NCBI GenBank assembly: GCA_031283515.1
Contig: JAITBS010000308.1
Coordinates: 1 to 22,152, forward strand
Direction of reading: 5' to 3'
Length of the DNA stretch: 22,152 bases
Source of the DNA: Planctomycetaceae bacterium
Lineage (GTDB): Bacteria; Planctomycetota; Planctomycetia; Pirellulales; Thermoguttaceae
Shown here: positions 1 to 9,160 of the stretch, piece after piece
Layout of the letters: each line of letters opens with the position of its first letter
Position numbering within the stretch: position 1 is the first letter of the stretch
Position numbers and translations under genes: made by a program
The notes under the pieces: model-generated
Seen by the model: the letters and a program-made list of their open reading frames with translations, nothing else
Database searches by the model: none
What the model was told of the DNA's origin: nothing

Positions 1-1
1 A

Positions 2-205
2 GAACCAAAAATAATAATTCCACTGATAGATGACCAATCGTTTTATTTGTTGGGACGTGTGATTGGCGACAACTTTTTTGATGGTCAACCGGATGCGGAG
101 TTGTACAAACCCGATGCCGCAATTGATTTATCCTCGTATTCTCCGAAAAAACATGCCGACGGTGAAACAATCAAATTGGGAAAATGGAGTCTTTTGATTT
201 ATTAG
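2..205 (+). CDS. 3' end of an unidentified protein (partial)
   Basis: An open frame runs from the window edge to TAG at 203-205 and gives 67 residues with no start in view. The peptide is protein-like (it contains LLGRVIGDNFFDGQPDAELY and ends KLGKWSLLIY), but I recognise no domain. The first nine or so codons overlap a 24-base match to the end of repeat family C (positions 7-30). The gene may therefore begin further upstream and read through the repeat, or the frame may be open there by chance and the real gene be broken. The next gene starts 157 bases downstream on the same strand, behind a family B hairpin. Function unknown. Confidence 0.5.
   Translation, partial: EPKIIIPLIDDQSFYLLGRVIGDNFFDGQPDAELYKPDAAIDLSSYSPKKHADGETIKLGKWSLLIY
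7..30. repeat. Family C right-end fragment at window edge
   Basis: aaaataataattccactgat (7-26) continuing aga matches the right end of the copy at 14211-14457 at 20 of 21 bases, and aataattccactgataga is the exact reverse complement of part of the left end at 2771. It lies inside the open frame of the partial gene. Confidence 0.6.
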
Positions 206-247
206 TCCCAAATTGTTGCAACAGTATTTTGTATTGAAAGAGTGTTA

Positions 248-340
248 TAGAGTTGAGCGTGTTCGCAAGCGGATTACTGCCGAAACGTTTTAGTCAATAC
301 TCCGCTTGCGGCACTCTCAACTCTCCACTATCAACTATTA
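248..340. repeat. Family B hairpin repeat, copy 1
   Basis: The left arm (248-281, agagttgag...cgcaagcggattac) pairs imperfectly with the right arm (about 297-331, ...ctccgcttgcggcactctcaactct). The copy ends in ctccactatcaactatt. The same blocks recur at 2823-2910 (inverted) and 14280-14395. It fills most of the gap before the transglutaminase-like gene. Confidence 0.75.
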
Positions 341-361
341 TTTTATTTATCTCAACAAAAA

Positions 362-1945
<1,584 letters not shown>

Positions 1946-2092
1946 ATGTCAAAACCTTAAAATCAATATCAATATCAATAATTTCATAAAAAGATATTTT
2001 GATACAGAACTTTTTTTGTGAACATACTTTATGCCGTCATTATTTTTTACGTTTAATTTCTTCTAACCATTTTTTAGTAACTTTCAAATAAA

Positions 2093-2662
2093 ATGCAATA
2101 CGTACTTAGTGTTATGTCGTGTGATCATCCTGGAATTATTGCTGGGGTGAGTTCTGCCGTCTATCGGCTTGGCGGGAATATCAATTCCTGTAGTCAAACG
2201 GTTTTGGGCGGTTATTTTACATTTATTACGATTATTGATTTACCGAAACAATACACTTCGGAAGAACTGGCGAAAGAAATTCAGTTTTCGGAAGGTCTTG
2301 GTGTGGATTATCGGGTGATTGTCCAGCCTTACGAGTTAAAATCATCCCACTCGGAAAAATCAATAACTTCCAAACCACAAGATGAAATGTTTGTTATTAC
2401 GGCATTCGGAAAGGATCAACCGGGAATAGTGAAAGAATTTAGCCGTTATCTTGCAGATCATGATATTAACATTACAGATTTATATGGAGACCGCAACGGC
2501 GATGAATTTGTTTTGATTGGTCAATTGACAATTCCTGTCAATACCAATATTGGAAATCTTCTGGATGATTTGGAAGAAACCGGTAAAGAATTTGGTTTCA
2601 CCGTCAAACTTCAACACAACAATATCTTTGTTGCGACGAATCAACTTCGTCTGGCAGAGTAA
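2093..2662 (+). CDS. Double-ACT-domain protein, GcvR-like
   Basis: 189 residues with two ACT domains. The first spans about residues 3-70, with the opening VMSCDHPGIIAGVSSAVYRL. The second spans about 99-175, opening VITAFGKDQPGIVKEFSRYL and followed by NITDLYGDRNGDEF. The DxPGI motif after the first strand of each repeat is typical of the GcvR branch, where ACT domains bind amino acids. In enterobacteria GcvR restrains GcvA at the glycine-cleavage operon. No gcv gene or GcvA-type regulator is in this window, so the partner is unknown and the regulatory role is inferred from the fold only. No clear ribosome-binding site precedes the ATG. The length is close to the family norm. Confidence 0.85.
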   Translation: MQYVLSVMSCDHPGIIAGVSSAVYRLGGNINSCSQTVLGGYFTFITIIDLPKQYTSEELAKEIQFSEGLGVDYRVIVQPYELKSSHSEKSITSKPQDEMFVITAFGKDQPGIVKEFSRYLADHDINITDLYGDRNGDEFVLIGQLTIPVNTNIGNLLDDLEETGKEFGFTVKLQHNNIFVATNQLRLAE

Positions 2663-2680
2663 AAAGAATCACAATTTTTT

Positions 2681-2739
2681 AGTCCGCAGATGATCGCAGA
2701 TTTTGTAATTTTTTTATCCGCAGATGATCGCAGATTTTT
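2681..2739. repeat. Family A repeat, two units with 34-bp period
   Basis: Two units containing tccgcagatgatcgcagatt start at 2683 and 2717, 34 bases apart, each followed by a T-rich stretch. They lie in the convergent gap between the double-ACT gene and prs. The 34-base period equals that of the array at 10206-10330. Confidence 0.8.
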
Positions 2740-2768
2740 TTTGAGAATATAAAACAAAAAAAATAGTA

Positions 2769-2822
2769 ATCTATCAGTGGAATTATTGTAAATAACAACA
2801 ATAGGTAGCTCTGAAAGGGCGT
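2769..2822 (+). repeat. Family C element, left end
   Basis: It starts ctatcagtggaattattgta, continues into ataacaacaataggtagc, and ends at ctgaaagggcg. This matches the first 55 bases or so of the full copy at 9332-9474. A family B hairpin follows at once (2823), as inside the copy at 14211-14457. I see no clear right end before prs. Confidence 0.7.
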
Positions 2823-2910
2823 GGTTAGTTGAGAGTGAATAGTTGATAGTGGAGAGTTTGGACGCGGAGTAATACCATTTCGGCAGTAATCCGCTTGCGA
2901 CATGATTCAC
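2823..2910. repeat. Family B hairpin repeat, copy 2 (inverted)
   Basis: Read on the minus strand it has the same blocks as copy 1: cgcaagcggattactgccga, then ggtattactccgc, then actctccactatcaacta. It lies directly against the family C fragment at 2769-2822. Confidence 0.7.
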
Positions 2911-2928
2911 GAATAATTACCTCAAAAA

Positions 2929-3891
2929 TTATTTTCCGCTCCACAATTGCATATCACAGAAAAGCCGGCTTACAGATTCGTGGCAATGGATACGGCGTAT
3001 TGCTTCGCCAAGCAAAGGAGCAACACTCAAAACTTTTAGATTAGGCAATAACTCTTCCGGTAATGGAATTGTATCGGTTAATATAATATTTTCGACCGGT
3101 GCGTTGCGAAGATTGGCAACTGCGTTACCACAGAGAACTCCATGTGTGGCACCGATATAAATTTTTTCGGCACCATGTCTTTTCACCAGATGAGCAGCAC
3201 CGCAAATCGAACTGCCAGTGCTAATCATATCATCGAAAAGCAAGGCGATTTTTCCATTGATGGGACCGCCAATCAGGTTTGCCTGTTCGACATAATTACC
3301 AAAACGGCGTTTATCGATAATTGCTAAACTTCCGCCAAGCGATTTGACATGTGATGCGGCTCGCTTAATACTTCCTTCGTCGGGACTAACCACAACAATT
3401 CGATCTTCGGTGTAACCGAGATTGCGAAAAAAATTATCGAGAACCGGTGCAGCAGTCAAATGGTCAACCGGAATATCGAAAAATCCTTGTATCTGAGCGG
3501 CATGGAGATCCATTGAAAGAATCCGGTCTGCTCCGGCACGTGTTAAGATATTGGCGACCAGTTTTGCGGTAATCGGTACTCGTCCCTCATCCTTCCGATC
3601 TTGGCGCGCATAACCAAAATAAGGAATGACCGCAGTAACTCGGTCTGCACTGGCACGTTTGAAACTTTCGATCAAAATCAAAAGTTCCATTAAATTGTCG
3701 TTTACCGGTGGACAAGTCGGTTGAATAATAAAAATGTCTTGTCCGCGAACATCTTGTTCAATCTTACATTGGGTTTCTCCATCCGGAAAATTACCAACTG
3801 CAAGTTGACCTTGCGGAATACCAAGATAATCGCAAATCTGTCGAGCTAAACACGGATTAGCACGTCCGGAAAAGATTTTCAGGTCATTCAT
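2929..3891 (-). CDS. prs: Ribose-phosphate pyrophosphokinase (PRPP synthetase)
   Basis: Makes PRPP from ribose 5-phosphate and ATP, the entry point to purine, pyrimidine, NAD, His and Trp synthesis in the cytoplasm. Starting at MNDLKIFSGRANP gives 320 residues, the usual class I length. The open frame extends 27 codons further upstream, but that stretch (MLPKGAV...) has no family counterpart, so I reject it. Visible motifs include YFGYARQDRKDEGRVPI (ATP loop), SMDLHAAQIQGFFDIPVDHL (metal/ribose site), IIDKRR and the PRPP loop LLFDDMISTGSS. The loop VSPDEGSIKRA differs from the VSPDxGGVxRA of E. coli. The gene follows fabF by 95 bases in the same direction and may be co-transcribed. No Shine-Dalgarno sequence is seen at the chosen ATG. 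Confidence 0.95.
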   Translation of the reverse strand: MNDLKIFSGRANPCLARQICDYLGIPQGQLAVGNFPDGETQCKIEQDVRGQDIFIIQPTCPPVNDNLMELLILIESFKRASADRVTAVIPYFGYARQDRKDEGRVPITAKLVANILTRAGADRILSMDLHAAQIQGFFDIPVDHLTAAPVLDNFFRNLGYTEDRIVVVSPDEGSIKRAASHVKSLGGSLAIIDKRRFGNYVEQANLIGGPINGKIALLFDDMISTGSSICGAAHLVKRHGAEKIYIGATHGVLCGNAVANLRNAPVENIILTDTIPLPEELLPNLKVLSVAPLLGEAIRRIHCHESVSRLFCDMQLWSGK

Positions 3892-3986
3892 GTTGTAAGA
3901 GTAAAAACAAAAGAAGTGTGGGGAAACTGTAAAGGACAAAAGTATATCCGATACCGCTCCTTTTGGCAACACTTACTTGGCAATAC

Positions 3987-5297
3987 TTAGCGAAATCTTT
4001 TAATTGCCAGTGTTACATTTTGACCGCCGAACCCGAAACTGTTACTTAGAACAACATCGCATTTTGCTTTCCGTGCTTTATTGGGAATGTAATCAAGATC
4101 GCAATCAGGATCCGGTGTTTTGTAATTCATTGTCGGCGGCAAAATACCATCACGAATTGCCAAAAGACAATAAATCAATTCACTGGCTCCGGCTGCAGCA
4201 ACAAGATGTCCCGTAACACTTTTCGTACTCGACACCGGAATTTGTTTCGCACGTTCACCGAAAAGCGTTTTAATTGCCAATGTTTCCACTCGATCATTAA
4301 CGGAAGTGCTTGTTCCGTGTGCGTTAATGTAATCAACATCGTTAATTGTAAGATTGGCGTCTTCGAGTGCCATTTTCATGCATCCGATAGCTCCGCGACC
4401 TTCCGGATGAATATCGGTAATTCGGAAAGCGTCGGAAGTGGCACCGTAACCGGCTAATTCGGCGTAAATTTTGGCTCCGCGTTTTTGGGCATACTCCAGT
4501 TCTTCGAGAATAACCACCGCAGCACCTTCGCCAAGAATGAAACCGTCACGCTCTTTATCGAACGGGCGTGAAGCACCGTGTGGATCGTCGTTGTTGGTGC
4601 TCAACGCCGTCAAGAGGTTAAAGCCGGTAACACCAAACGGATGAATCATCGAATGCGCACCGCCGGCAATCATAATATCAGCTTCTTCACGTTTAATGAT
4701 CTGAACCGCCTCACCAACTGCTTGGGCACTGGCGGCGCAAGCGGTAAGACAGTTCACATTCGGACCGTAAGCCTGAAACATTGCCGCAAGATGTGCGGCG
4801 GACATGTGTGGTTCCTGTTCCAGTTCCCGAACCGGATTGAGAATTTCAATACCTTTTTCGATAAATTTACCCATATCGAATTCACCATCCGCTTTGCCGC
4901 CGACACCAGCTAAAACCATTTGGGTAAATTTATCGAAATCTTGTTTTCCTTCGCCGGCTCCAGTATAAACACCGATTCGTTCCGAGTCGTACGGAAACGC
5001 TTTTGATTTTGCAGCGGCATTCCAGAGTCCGGCATCGACCATTGCCTTAAAACCGGCTCCGACTGCAAACTGAGTATGCCGATCTTGGAGTTCCCAATCC
5101 GCCGGATTTTCACCGATAACAGACATATCAAAATCCTTAACTTCGGCAGCTATTTTCGTTGGAAAATTACCGGCATCGAAATGGGTAATCGGTCCGACAC
5201 CGGATTCACCGTTCAAGAGTTTCCGCCAAACCGTTTCAATCTCATGTCCAAGCGGTGTTACCAAACCAATTCCCGTAATAACAACACGACGTTTCAT
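3987..5297 (-). CDS. fabF: 3-oxoacyl-[acyl-carrier-protein] synthase II
   Basis: Condenses malonyl-ACP with acyl-ACP in fatty-acid elongation. I chose the start at MKRRVVITGIGLVTPLG, giving 436 residues. An ATG 11 codons upstream would add only MKLIYYYKLLK, which is unlike the family. The thiolase-fold Cys-His-His triad is complete: Cys187 in LTACAASAQA, His327 in YINAHGTSTSVND and His364 in SVTGHLVAAAGASE. The C-terminal NSFGFGGQNVTL motif is also present. It is about 20 residues longer than E. coli FabF, with extra sequence around residues 120-160. No acpP or other fab gene is adjacent, so this is an isolated copy ahead of prs. It could act in ordinary fatty-acid synthesis or in a special lipid pathway; the sequence does not decide. 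Confidence 0.93.
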   Translation of the reverse strand: MKRRVVITGIGLVTPLGHEIETVWRKLLNGESGVGPITHFDAGNFPTKIAAEVKDFDMSVIGENPADWELQDRHTQFAVGAGFKAMVDAGLWNAAAKSKAFPYDSERIGVYTGAGEGKQDFDKFTQMVLAGVGGKADGEFDMGKFIEKGIEILNPVRELEQEPHMSAAHLAAMFQAYGPNVNCLTACAASAQAVGEAVQIIKREEADIMIAGGAHSMIHPFGVTGFNLLTALSTNNDDPHGASRPFDKERDGFILGEGAAVVILEELEYAQKRGAKIYAELAGYGATSDAFRITDIHPEGRGAIGCMKMALEDANLTINDVDYINAHGTSTSVNDRVETLAIKTLFGERAKQIPVSSTKSVTGHLVAAAGASELIYCLLAIRDGILPPTMNYKTPDPDCDLDYIPNKARKAKCDVVLSNSFGFGGQNVTLAIKRFR

Positions 5298-5470
5298 TTT
5301 TAGTAACTTGTAATAATAAATTAATTTCAATAGGAGTAAGTAACAATTAACAATCCCAAACAGATATTATTGCTATTTTAACTAAAAATTCAAGGATTGA
5401 CTACTGCCAAAACGGAAAGACCGACAAAAAAGATGAAAAAACTCATCCTTTAATCATTCTCTATTTTTAG

Positions 5471-5708
5471 TCCGCAGATTACGCTGATGGTCGCAGAAAA
5501 ATCATCGGCGTTAATTCGCGTCATCTGCGTCCACAGATTTCGCAGATGGTCGTGGAAAAATCATCGGCGTTAATTCTGTGTCATCTTCGTCCGCAGATTT
5601 CGCCGATGGTCGCTGAAAAATCATCGGCGTTAATTCGCGTCATCTTCGTCCGCAGATTACGCTGATGGTCGCAGAAAAATCATCGGCGTTAATTCTGTGT
5701 CATCTGCG
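5471..5708. repeat. Tandem array, four units of 59/60 bp
   Basis: Units start at 5471, 5530, 5590 and 5649 with tccgcagattacgctgatgg or a close variant. All share aaaaatcatcggcgttaatt. Lengths alternate 59, 60, 59, 60 because units carry ttcgcgtcat or ttctgtgtcat. Across each junction, catctgcg and cgcagatg can pair as a small hairpin. The opening of each unit is the reverse complement of the family A core (catcagcgtaatctgcgga) seen at 10240-10330. The array sits in the 433-base gap between the permease gene and fabF, upstream of fabF's start. Confidence 0.9.
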
Positions 5709-5730
5709 GACTGTTTTTCTTCGGCGGATT

Positions 5731-6486
5731 TTATCGGAACACCAACATTTGGATTGGAACAAGAAGATTCAGAATCATAATTAAAGGTACAAAATAACGC
5801 TCAGGAACCCATTTGAAAATCTGACGCCCAATAAAAACCCCAATAAGCAACCCAGGTAAAACAATAAGATCAAATAATAATGTCTCCCGCGTTAATGTGC
5901 TAAAACCGGGAATAAGACCGCCAATTAACGGTAATTTTGAAACGTTTACAATAAAAAAGAATACCGCCCAAGTACCCATAAAATCTTTTTTCTCCATATT
6001 TTGCGCAGCAAGATAAACACTCATTACTGGTCCGGCAGCGTTACCGGTTTGTGTTGTGAAGCCGGAAAGAAAACCCATTGACCACGCAAACAACCGCGAT
6101 TTCGGAAACGAATTCCAATGGAACCGGCGGCGAAGTTCTTCAAAAGTAATCAGAACAAGAACCAATACCCCAAGAAAAATCTTAAACGAGGCGTTGTCAA
6201 TGATCCACAAAAACACCGTTCCCAGCAAAAGACCAAGAAAAACCGATGGTAACAATAAACGTATCCGTTGCCAATCTGCGGTGTGACGGTAATACCGCAA
6301 CGCAAATAAATCTCCAACCACAAGCAAAGGTACCACCGCACCGGTTGAAAGTTTTTCCATTCCGGGAAAAGCAAGCGTCATCATCAACACTCCGGGAATA
6401 CCACTGCCCGGAACTCCCGTTTTCGACATGCCAAAAAATAATGCCGATAAAAGACCAAAAATAAGAGATTGAATAGAAATGTCCAC
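5731..6486 (-). CDS. TauE/SafE-family membrane permease
   Basis: 251 residues, almost wholly hydrophobic, with about eight membrane segments. The N-terminal half carries LLSALFFGMSKTGVPGSGIP and the second half FLSGFTTQTGNAAGPVMSVY, the paired Gly-rich repeats of TauE/SafE (formerly DUF81) proteins. Characterised members export sulfite, sulfoacetate or related organosulfur anions across the inner membrane. No sulfur-metabolism gene lies next to it, so the substrate is open. The frame begins with GTG at 6486, with a weak AAGGG about 8 bases upstream. It appears to be a single-gene unit between a tandem repeat array and a family E repeat. Confidence 0.88.
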   Translation of the reverse strand: MDISIQSLIFGLLSALFFGMSKTGVPGSGIPGVLMMTLAFPGMEKLSTGAVVPLLVVGDLFALRYYRHTADWQRIRLLLPSVFLGLLLGTVFLWIIDNASFKIFLGVLVLVLITFEELRRRFHWNSFPKSRLFAWSMGFLSGFTTQTGNAAGPVMSVYLAAQNMEKKDFMGTWAVFFFIVNVSKLPLIGGLIPGFSTLTRETLLFDLIVLPGLLIGVFIGRQIFKWVPERYFVPLIMILNLLVPIQMLVFR

Positions 6487-6544
6487 AAAATATGCCCTTA
6501 CTCGTTACTCGTTGAAATACTCTTTGAAATTCAATGTTCGTGTT

Positions 6545-6644
6545 TTGACAAGAATCAACAGAATTTACAGGATTTTAAATATTCAAATAAAAGACACAAA
6601 AATTCTACTCTTATAACACCGAATTTTAAAGTGTTGTGAATATA
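6545..6644 (-). repeat. Family E repeat, copy 1
   Basis: It contains aacagaatttac, aaataaaagacacaaaa, attctactcttat and gaattttaaagtg, in the same order as the reverse complement of 9497-9610. Its outer end, ttgtgaatata, corresponds to the terminal tgatgagtatat of the full copy. It lies in the gap between the permease gene and the beta-propeller gene. Confidence 0.75.
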
Positions 6645-6700
6645 AGTGTGAGGAATCTATCGGTGTTACGGTTTTGTATTTATTGTTGTATTATTTTATT

Positions 6701-7666
6701 TCATTTAAAATCTTTGGTAAAATCAACATCATCATAGAATTTGTTCGTGTCCAAATCATCAAGAATGATAACACCATGAATGGAACCGGCTAATTGAGGG
6801 TTATGCCATGTCCAAACAACATGACCGGTTGAATCAAATTCGACAACCTGTTGTCCTTTTTCACTGTCGTTGGCACCATGCCCTGTCCATGTGGCAACAA
6901 CAAGATGACCATCTTTAAGAGTTTGAAACTGACTCATAAAAATGTAATGCAAACCGTCTGGAAACGGTTGACCACCCCAACGCTGAATAACTTGATTTTC
7001 ACGATCTACCTCAGCAAGAAAACAACCGTAACCACCGGCAATTAACCAATTCCCATTGGGAAGTTCTGTAACTTGATAATTGTGTTTTGTGCCGAGTAAT
7101 TGTAATTCACGTACGATTTTGCCTTCGAGAGAAACTTCGTAACACCAATCCGAGTTGGAACCAAACAGCAATGTATTACGTGTGGTTCGCCGGATTTGCC
7201 GAATTATTTTCATTGCCGGAAATTCCCATGCCGCGGTTTCATGACCATCGCCGTCAAGCAGAAAAATTCGGACAAATCCACGATCACAACCAAGAATCGT
7301 TCGACCATCAGGAAAACGAACCGCAGACATCGTTCCGGCATACCGTACCGGATCAAAACATTCACGAACAACTTTGCGAGTCGTTAAATCGTATTCGCGA
7401 AAACCGCCTTTTTTCGGCATAGCCACAAGAATTTGGTTATTGCCGATCAATTGAATTCCCCATGCCGGACCGTTTTCAATATCCAGTTTCCAATTTTTAT
7501 CCGAATTGGTTTGATCGACATACAGTAATTGTGATCTTGATTCATCCAGTAGGAGCATTTTGTGCCGAACCGGTTCCGCCGCAATAATATCCGCCGTAAT
7601 AGAAAATGTACCACTAAAAAATAAACAAAAAAGTATCAATAAACATAATAATCGTAATACTTTCAA
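6701..7666 (-). CDS. Secreted beta-propeller-like protein (PQQ/arylsulfotransferase-type repeats)
   Basis: The frame is open from 7819, but I prefer a TTG start at 7666, giving 321 residues. An excellent ribosome-binding site, AAGGAGG (7681-7675), lies 8 bases before it, and translation from there opens with a classical signal peptide (KVLRLLCLLILFCLFFSG, then a cleavage region near ITADIIAAE). Starts further upstream would bury that hydrophobic stretch about 50 residues inside the protein. The mature part has repeated blades such as RTILGCDRGFVRIFLLDGDG, PNGNWLIAGGYGCFLAEVD and EFDSTGHVVWTWHNP, typical of periplasmic propellers annotated as PQQ-like or arylsulfotransferase-like. The conserved His residues of a true arylsulfotransferase cannot be confirmed by eye. 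Binding partner or catalysis is unknown. Confidence 0.75.
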   Translation of the reverse strand: MKVLRLLCLLILFCLFFSGTFSITADIIAAEPVRHKMLLLDESRSQLLYVDQTNSDKNWKLDIENGPAWGIQLIGNNQILVAMPKKGGFREYDLTTRKVVRECFDPVRYAGTMSAVRFPDGRTILGCDRGFVRIFLLDGDGHETAAWEFPAMKIIRQIRRTTRNTLLFGSNSDWCYEVSLEGKIVRELQLLGTKHNYQVTELPNGNWLIAGGYGCFLAEVDRENQVIQRWGGQPFPDGLHYIFMSQFQTLKDGHLVVATWTGHGANDSEKGQQVVEFDSTGHVVWTWHNPQLAGSIHGVIILDDLDTNKFYDDVDFTKDFK

Positions 7667-8204
7667 AGGTAATACCTCCTTGTCTTGTTTTTTCAACAAA
7701 CTCAACTGCCTCAACCCAATATTCCCAATAACAAAGTTATCACGCATTGCCGGAATCTGAAACAATTTCATAGATTTTTTTATTACAAAAAAAGTGTTAT
7801 GCCAAAATGTTTGTGTCAAATGGTTTACAGATCATTCCGCAGAATATATCTCACTCGAACAAAACCAAAATCTCATACAGAGAAACCGGAAAAAAGTCTA
7901 ACATGTTCAAACACATTTTGCAAGTCCTATTGGCAAGACTCCTCGTAACCCGTAAAATACAAATAACTTGAATAATCGAATAAAGTAAATAGAATAAACC
8001 TCAAATTCAATTTTTTTAGCGAAAAGATTCTGTTTTTTGAGGAAAAACAAAATTTCCTTTTTGGTTGCCTGATTATTTTGACGTTTTAACAGAGTGAAGT
8101 GTTTTTTTATGAGGTGTGCGGCATTGGCTGTGCGCGGTCAGGAATTTTTATCGGTTACAAAAAATTTGTGAACAAATACCGAAAAACTGTTAAAGGAACG
8201 TGTT
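7667..8204. other. Divergent intergenic region, no gene seen
   Basis: This is the gap between the diverging beta-propeller and proline-rich genes, if the TTG start is right. The only open frames are short shadows. It is AT-rich and should hold the promoters of both genes, but I cannot place convincing -35/-10 pairs. Confidence 0.5.
7675..7681 (-). promoter_or_regulatory. Strong ribosome-binding site deciding a TTG start
   Basis: Minus-strand AAGGAGG is separated by 8 bases (tattacct) from TTG at 7666-7664. Most nearby genes (fabF, prs, ruvC, comM, both exbD) have no such site, so this one stands out and supports the TTG. Confidence 0.75.
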
Positions 8205-9110
8205 ATGAACAGATTTTGGCAACAAAATCGTATTCTGATTTCGATTGTTACGGTATTTCTGGTTCTTGGAATTGTACCGTTGGTAGCGATGAGGTTTTTT
8301 CCAACAGAACAATCCGAGACGGCTTTGTCCGAAACAGAACTCAACAATACTGAAGAAGAAACATTTACCGAAATTACAAAGGATGTTGATCAACAACATC
8401 CGTTTAGCCGTTTTCTCGAAAACTCACAGGAAGATCAGGAAGATATTGAGGAAATAAAAAATAAGGATGTAAACGAGGAAGATACGGCACTGATTATTGC
8501 TGCCAGATCGATGCAGCCATTGGAATCAGTTATCCGACCGGAAGCAGATTCTGGGATTCTCGCCAAACCGGACGTAACAACAATAACCTCACTTGTTGTA
8601 CAGACGGATACTGTTGATAAAAAGCAAGACAATCCTCTTGAATCGCCCGCACCGAAACCTGTCAAACCCGAACCGCCAAAGCCTGAACCACCGAAACCCG
8701 AACCGCCAAAAACCGAACCGCCAAAAACCGAACCGCCCAAAACCGAACCGCCAAAAACCGAACCCCAAAAACCGGAACCAAACACAACAAAAACAAGCAA
8801 AACAAAACCCGTAAAAAAGGAAACAAACAAAATTGAACCAACAAAAAACTCATTGGATTTGGTTCCATTTTTATATTTCTATCAACAATCTCGTTCCGGT
8901 CACCAAACCTTGATTCTTTTTCCGATAAGATCGGAACAGACGCCATTGATTTTTGAAACAAAACCAACTCCAACATTTGTTCCGGTGGTTCCGATTGTTC
9001 CGGTGGTTCCAATTGTTCCGGTAGTTCCAATTGTTCCGGCAGTTCCGATTCAACCGGTTTATACTCCGTTTATTGTACCGATTATAGACTATTATCAGCC
9101 GCTCTTGTAA
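8205..9110 (+). CDS. Membrane-anchored proline-rich protein, TonB-spacer-like
   Basis: 301 residues. AAAGGAA lies 6 bases before the ATG. The N-terminus (MNRFWQQNR) is positively charged and followed by one membrane segment (about 10-29), so the rest should be extracytoplasmic. Residues 35-130 are acidic. Residues 154-192 are eight five-residue units, KPEPP or KTEPP, encoded by 15-base repeats, followed by a Lys/Thr-rich stretch. Residues 259-282 are four VPVVPI units from 18-base repeats. The end, QPVYTPFIVPIIDYYQPLL, is hydrophobic and Pro-rich. The anchor plus Pro-Lys/Pro-Glu spacer resembles TonB, and an exbB-exbD-exbD operon lies about 3 kb away. However, no TonB C-terminal domain is recognisable. 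It could equally be a structural envelope protein. Function unknown. Confidence 0.7.
   Translation: MNRFWQQNRILISIVTVFLVLGIVPLVAMRFFPTEQSETALSETELNNTEEETFTEITKDVDQQHPFSRFLENSQEDQEDIEEIKNKDVNEEDTALIIAARSMQPLESVIRPEADSGILAKPDVTTITSLVVQTDTVDKKQDNPLESPAPKPVKPEPPKPEPPKPEPPKTEPPKTEPPKTEPPKTEPQKPEPNTTKTSKTKPVKKETNKIEPTKNSLDLVPFLYFYQQSRSGHQTLILFPIRSEQTPLIFETKPTPTFVPVVPIVPVVPIVPVVPIVPAVPIQPVYTPFIVPIIDYYQPLL
8664..8780 (+). repeat. 15-bp coding repeat (KPEPP/KTEPP)
   Basis: About eight in-frame units of the type aaa-acc-gaa-ccg-cca encode residues 154-192. The first three are KPEPP, the next four KT-type, and the last is partial. Confidence 0.95.
8979..9050 (+). repeat. 18-bp coding repeat (VPVVPI x4)
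   Basis: Four in-frame copies of gttccggtggttccgatt, the last with Ala for Val, encode residues 259-282 of the proline-rich protein. This array is unrelated in sequence to the one at 8664-8780. Confidence 0.95.
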
Positions 9111-9160
9111 GAAAACAACAACAATATTTCTCTGAAGGGAATCTCTAAAAATTAATTTTA

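Noticed and set aside
2641..2910. Two minus-strand open frames (about 89 and 74 codons) after the double-ACT gene
   Set aside because: They read through repeat families A, B and C; the peptides are translations of repeats (for example repeated LRSSAD).
3892..3972. N-terminal extension of PRPP synthetase
   Set aside because: The extra 27 residues have no counterpart in the family; the internal ATG gives the normal length.
5471..5708. Possible CRISPR array
   Set aside because: The units are contiguous tandem copies with no variable spacers, and no cas gene is in the window.
8099..8353. 84-codon plus-strand open frame overlapping the start of the proline-rich gene
   Set aside because: It is in another frame, has no ribosome-binding site or family features, and is mostly inside the better-supported gene.
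8435..9053. Minus-strand Gly/Ser-rich and Pro/Glu-rich open frames opposite the proline-rich gene
   Set aside because: They are antisense shadows of the repetitive coding sequence. The plus-strand gene has a ribosome-binding site and membrane anchor.
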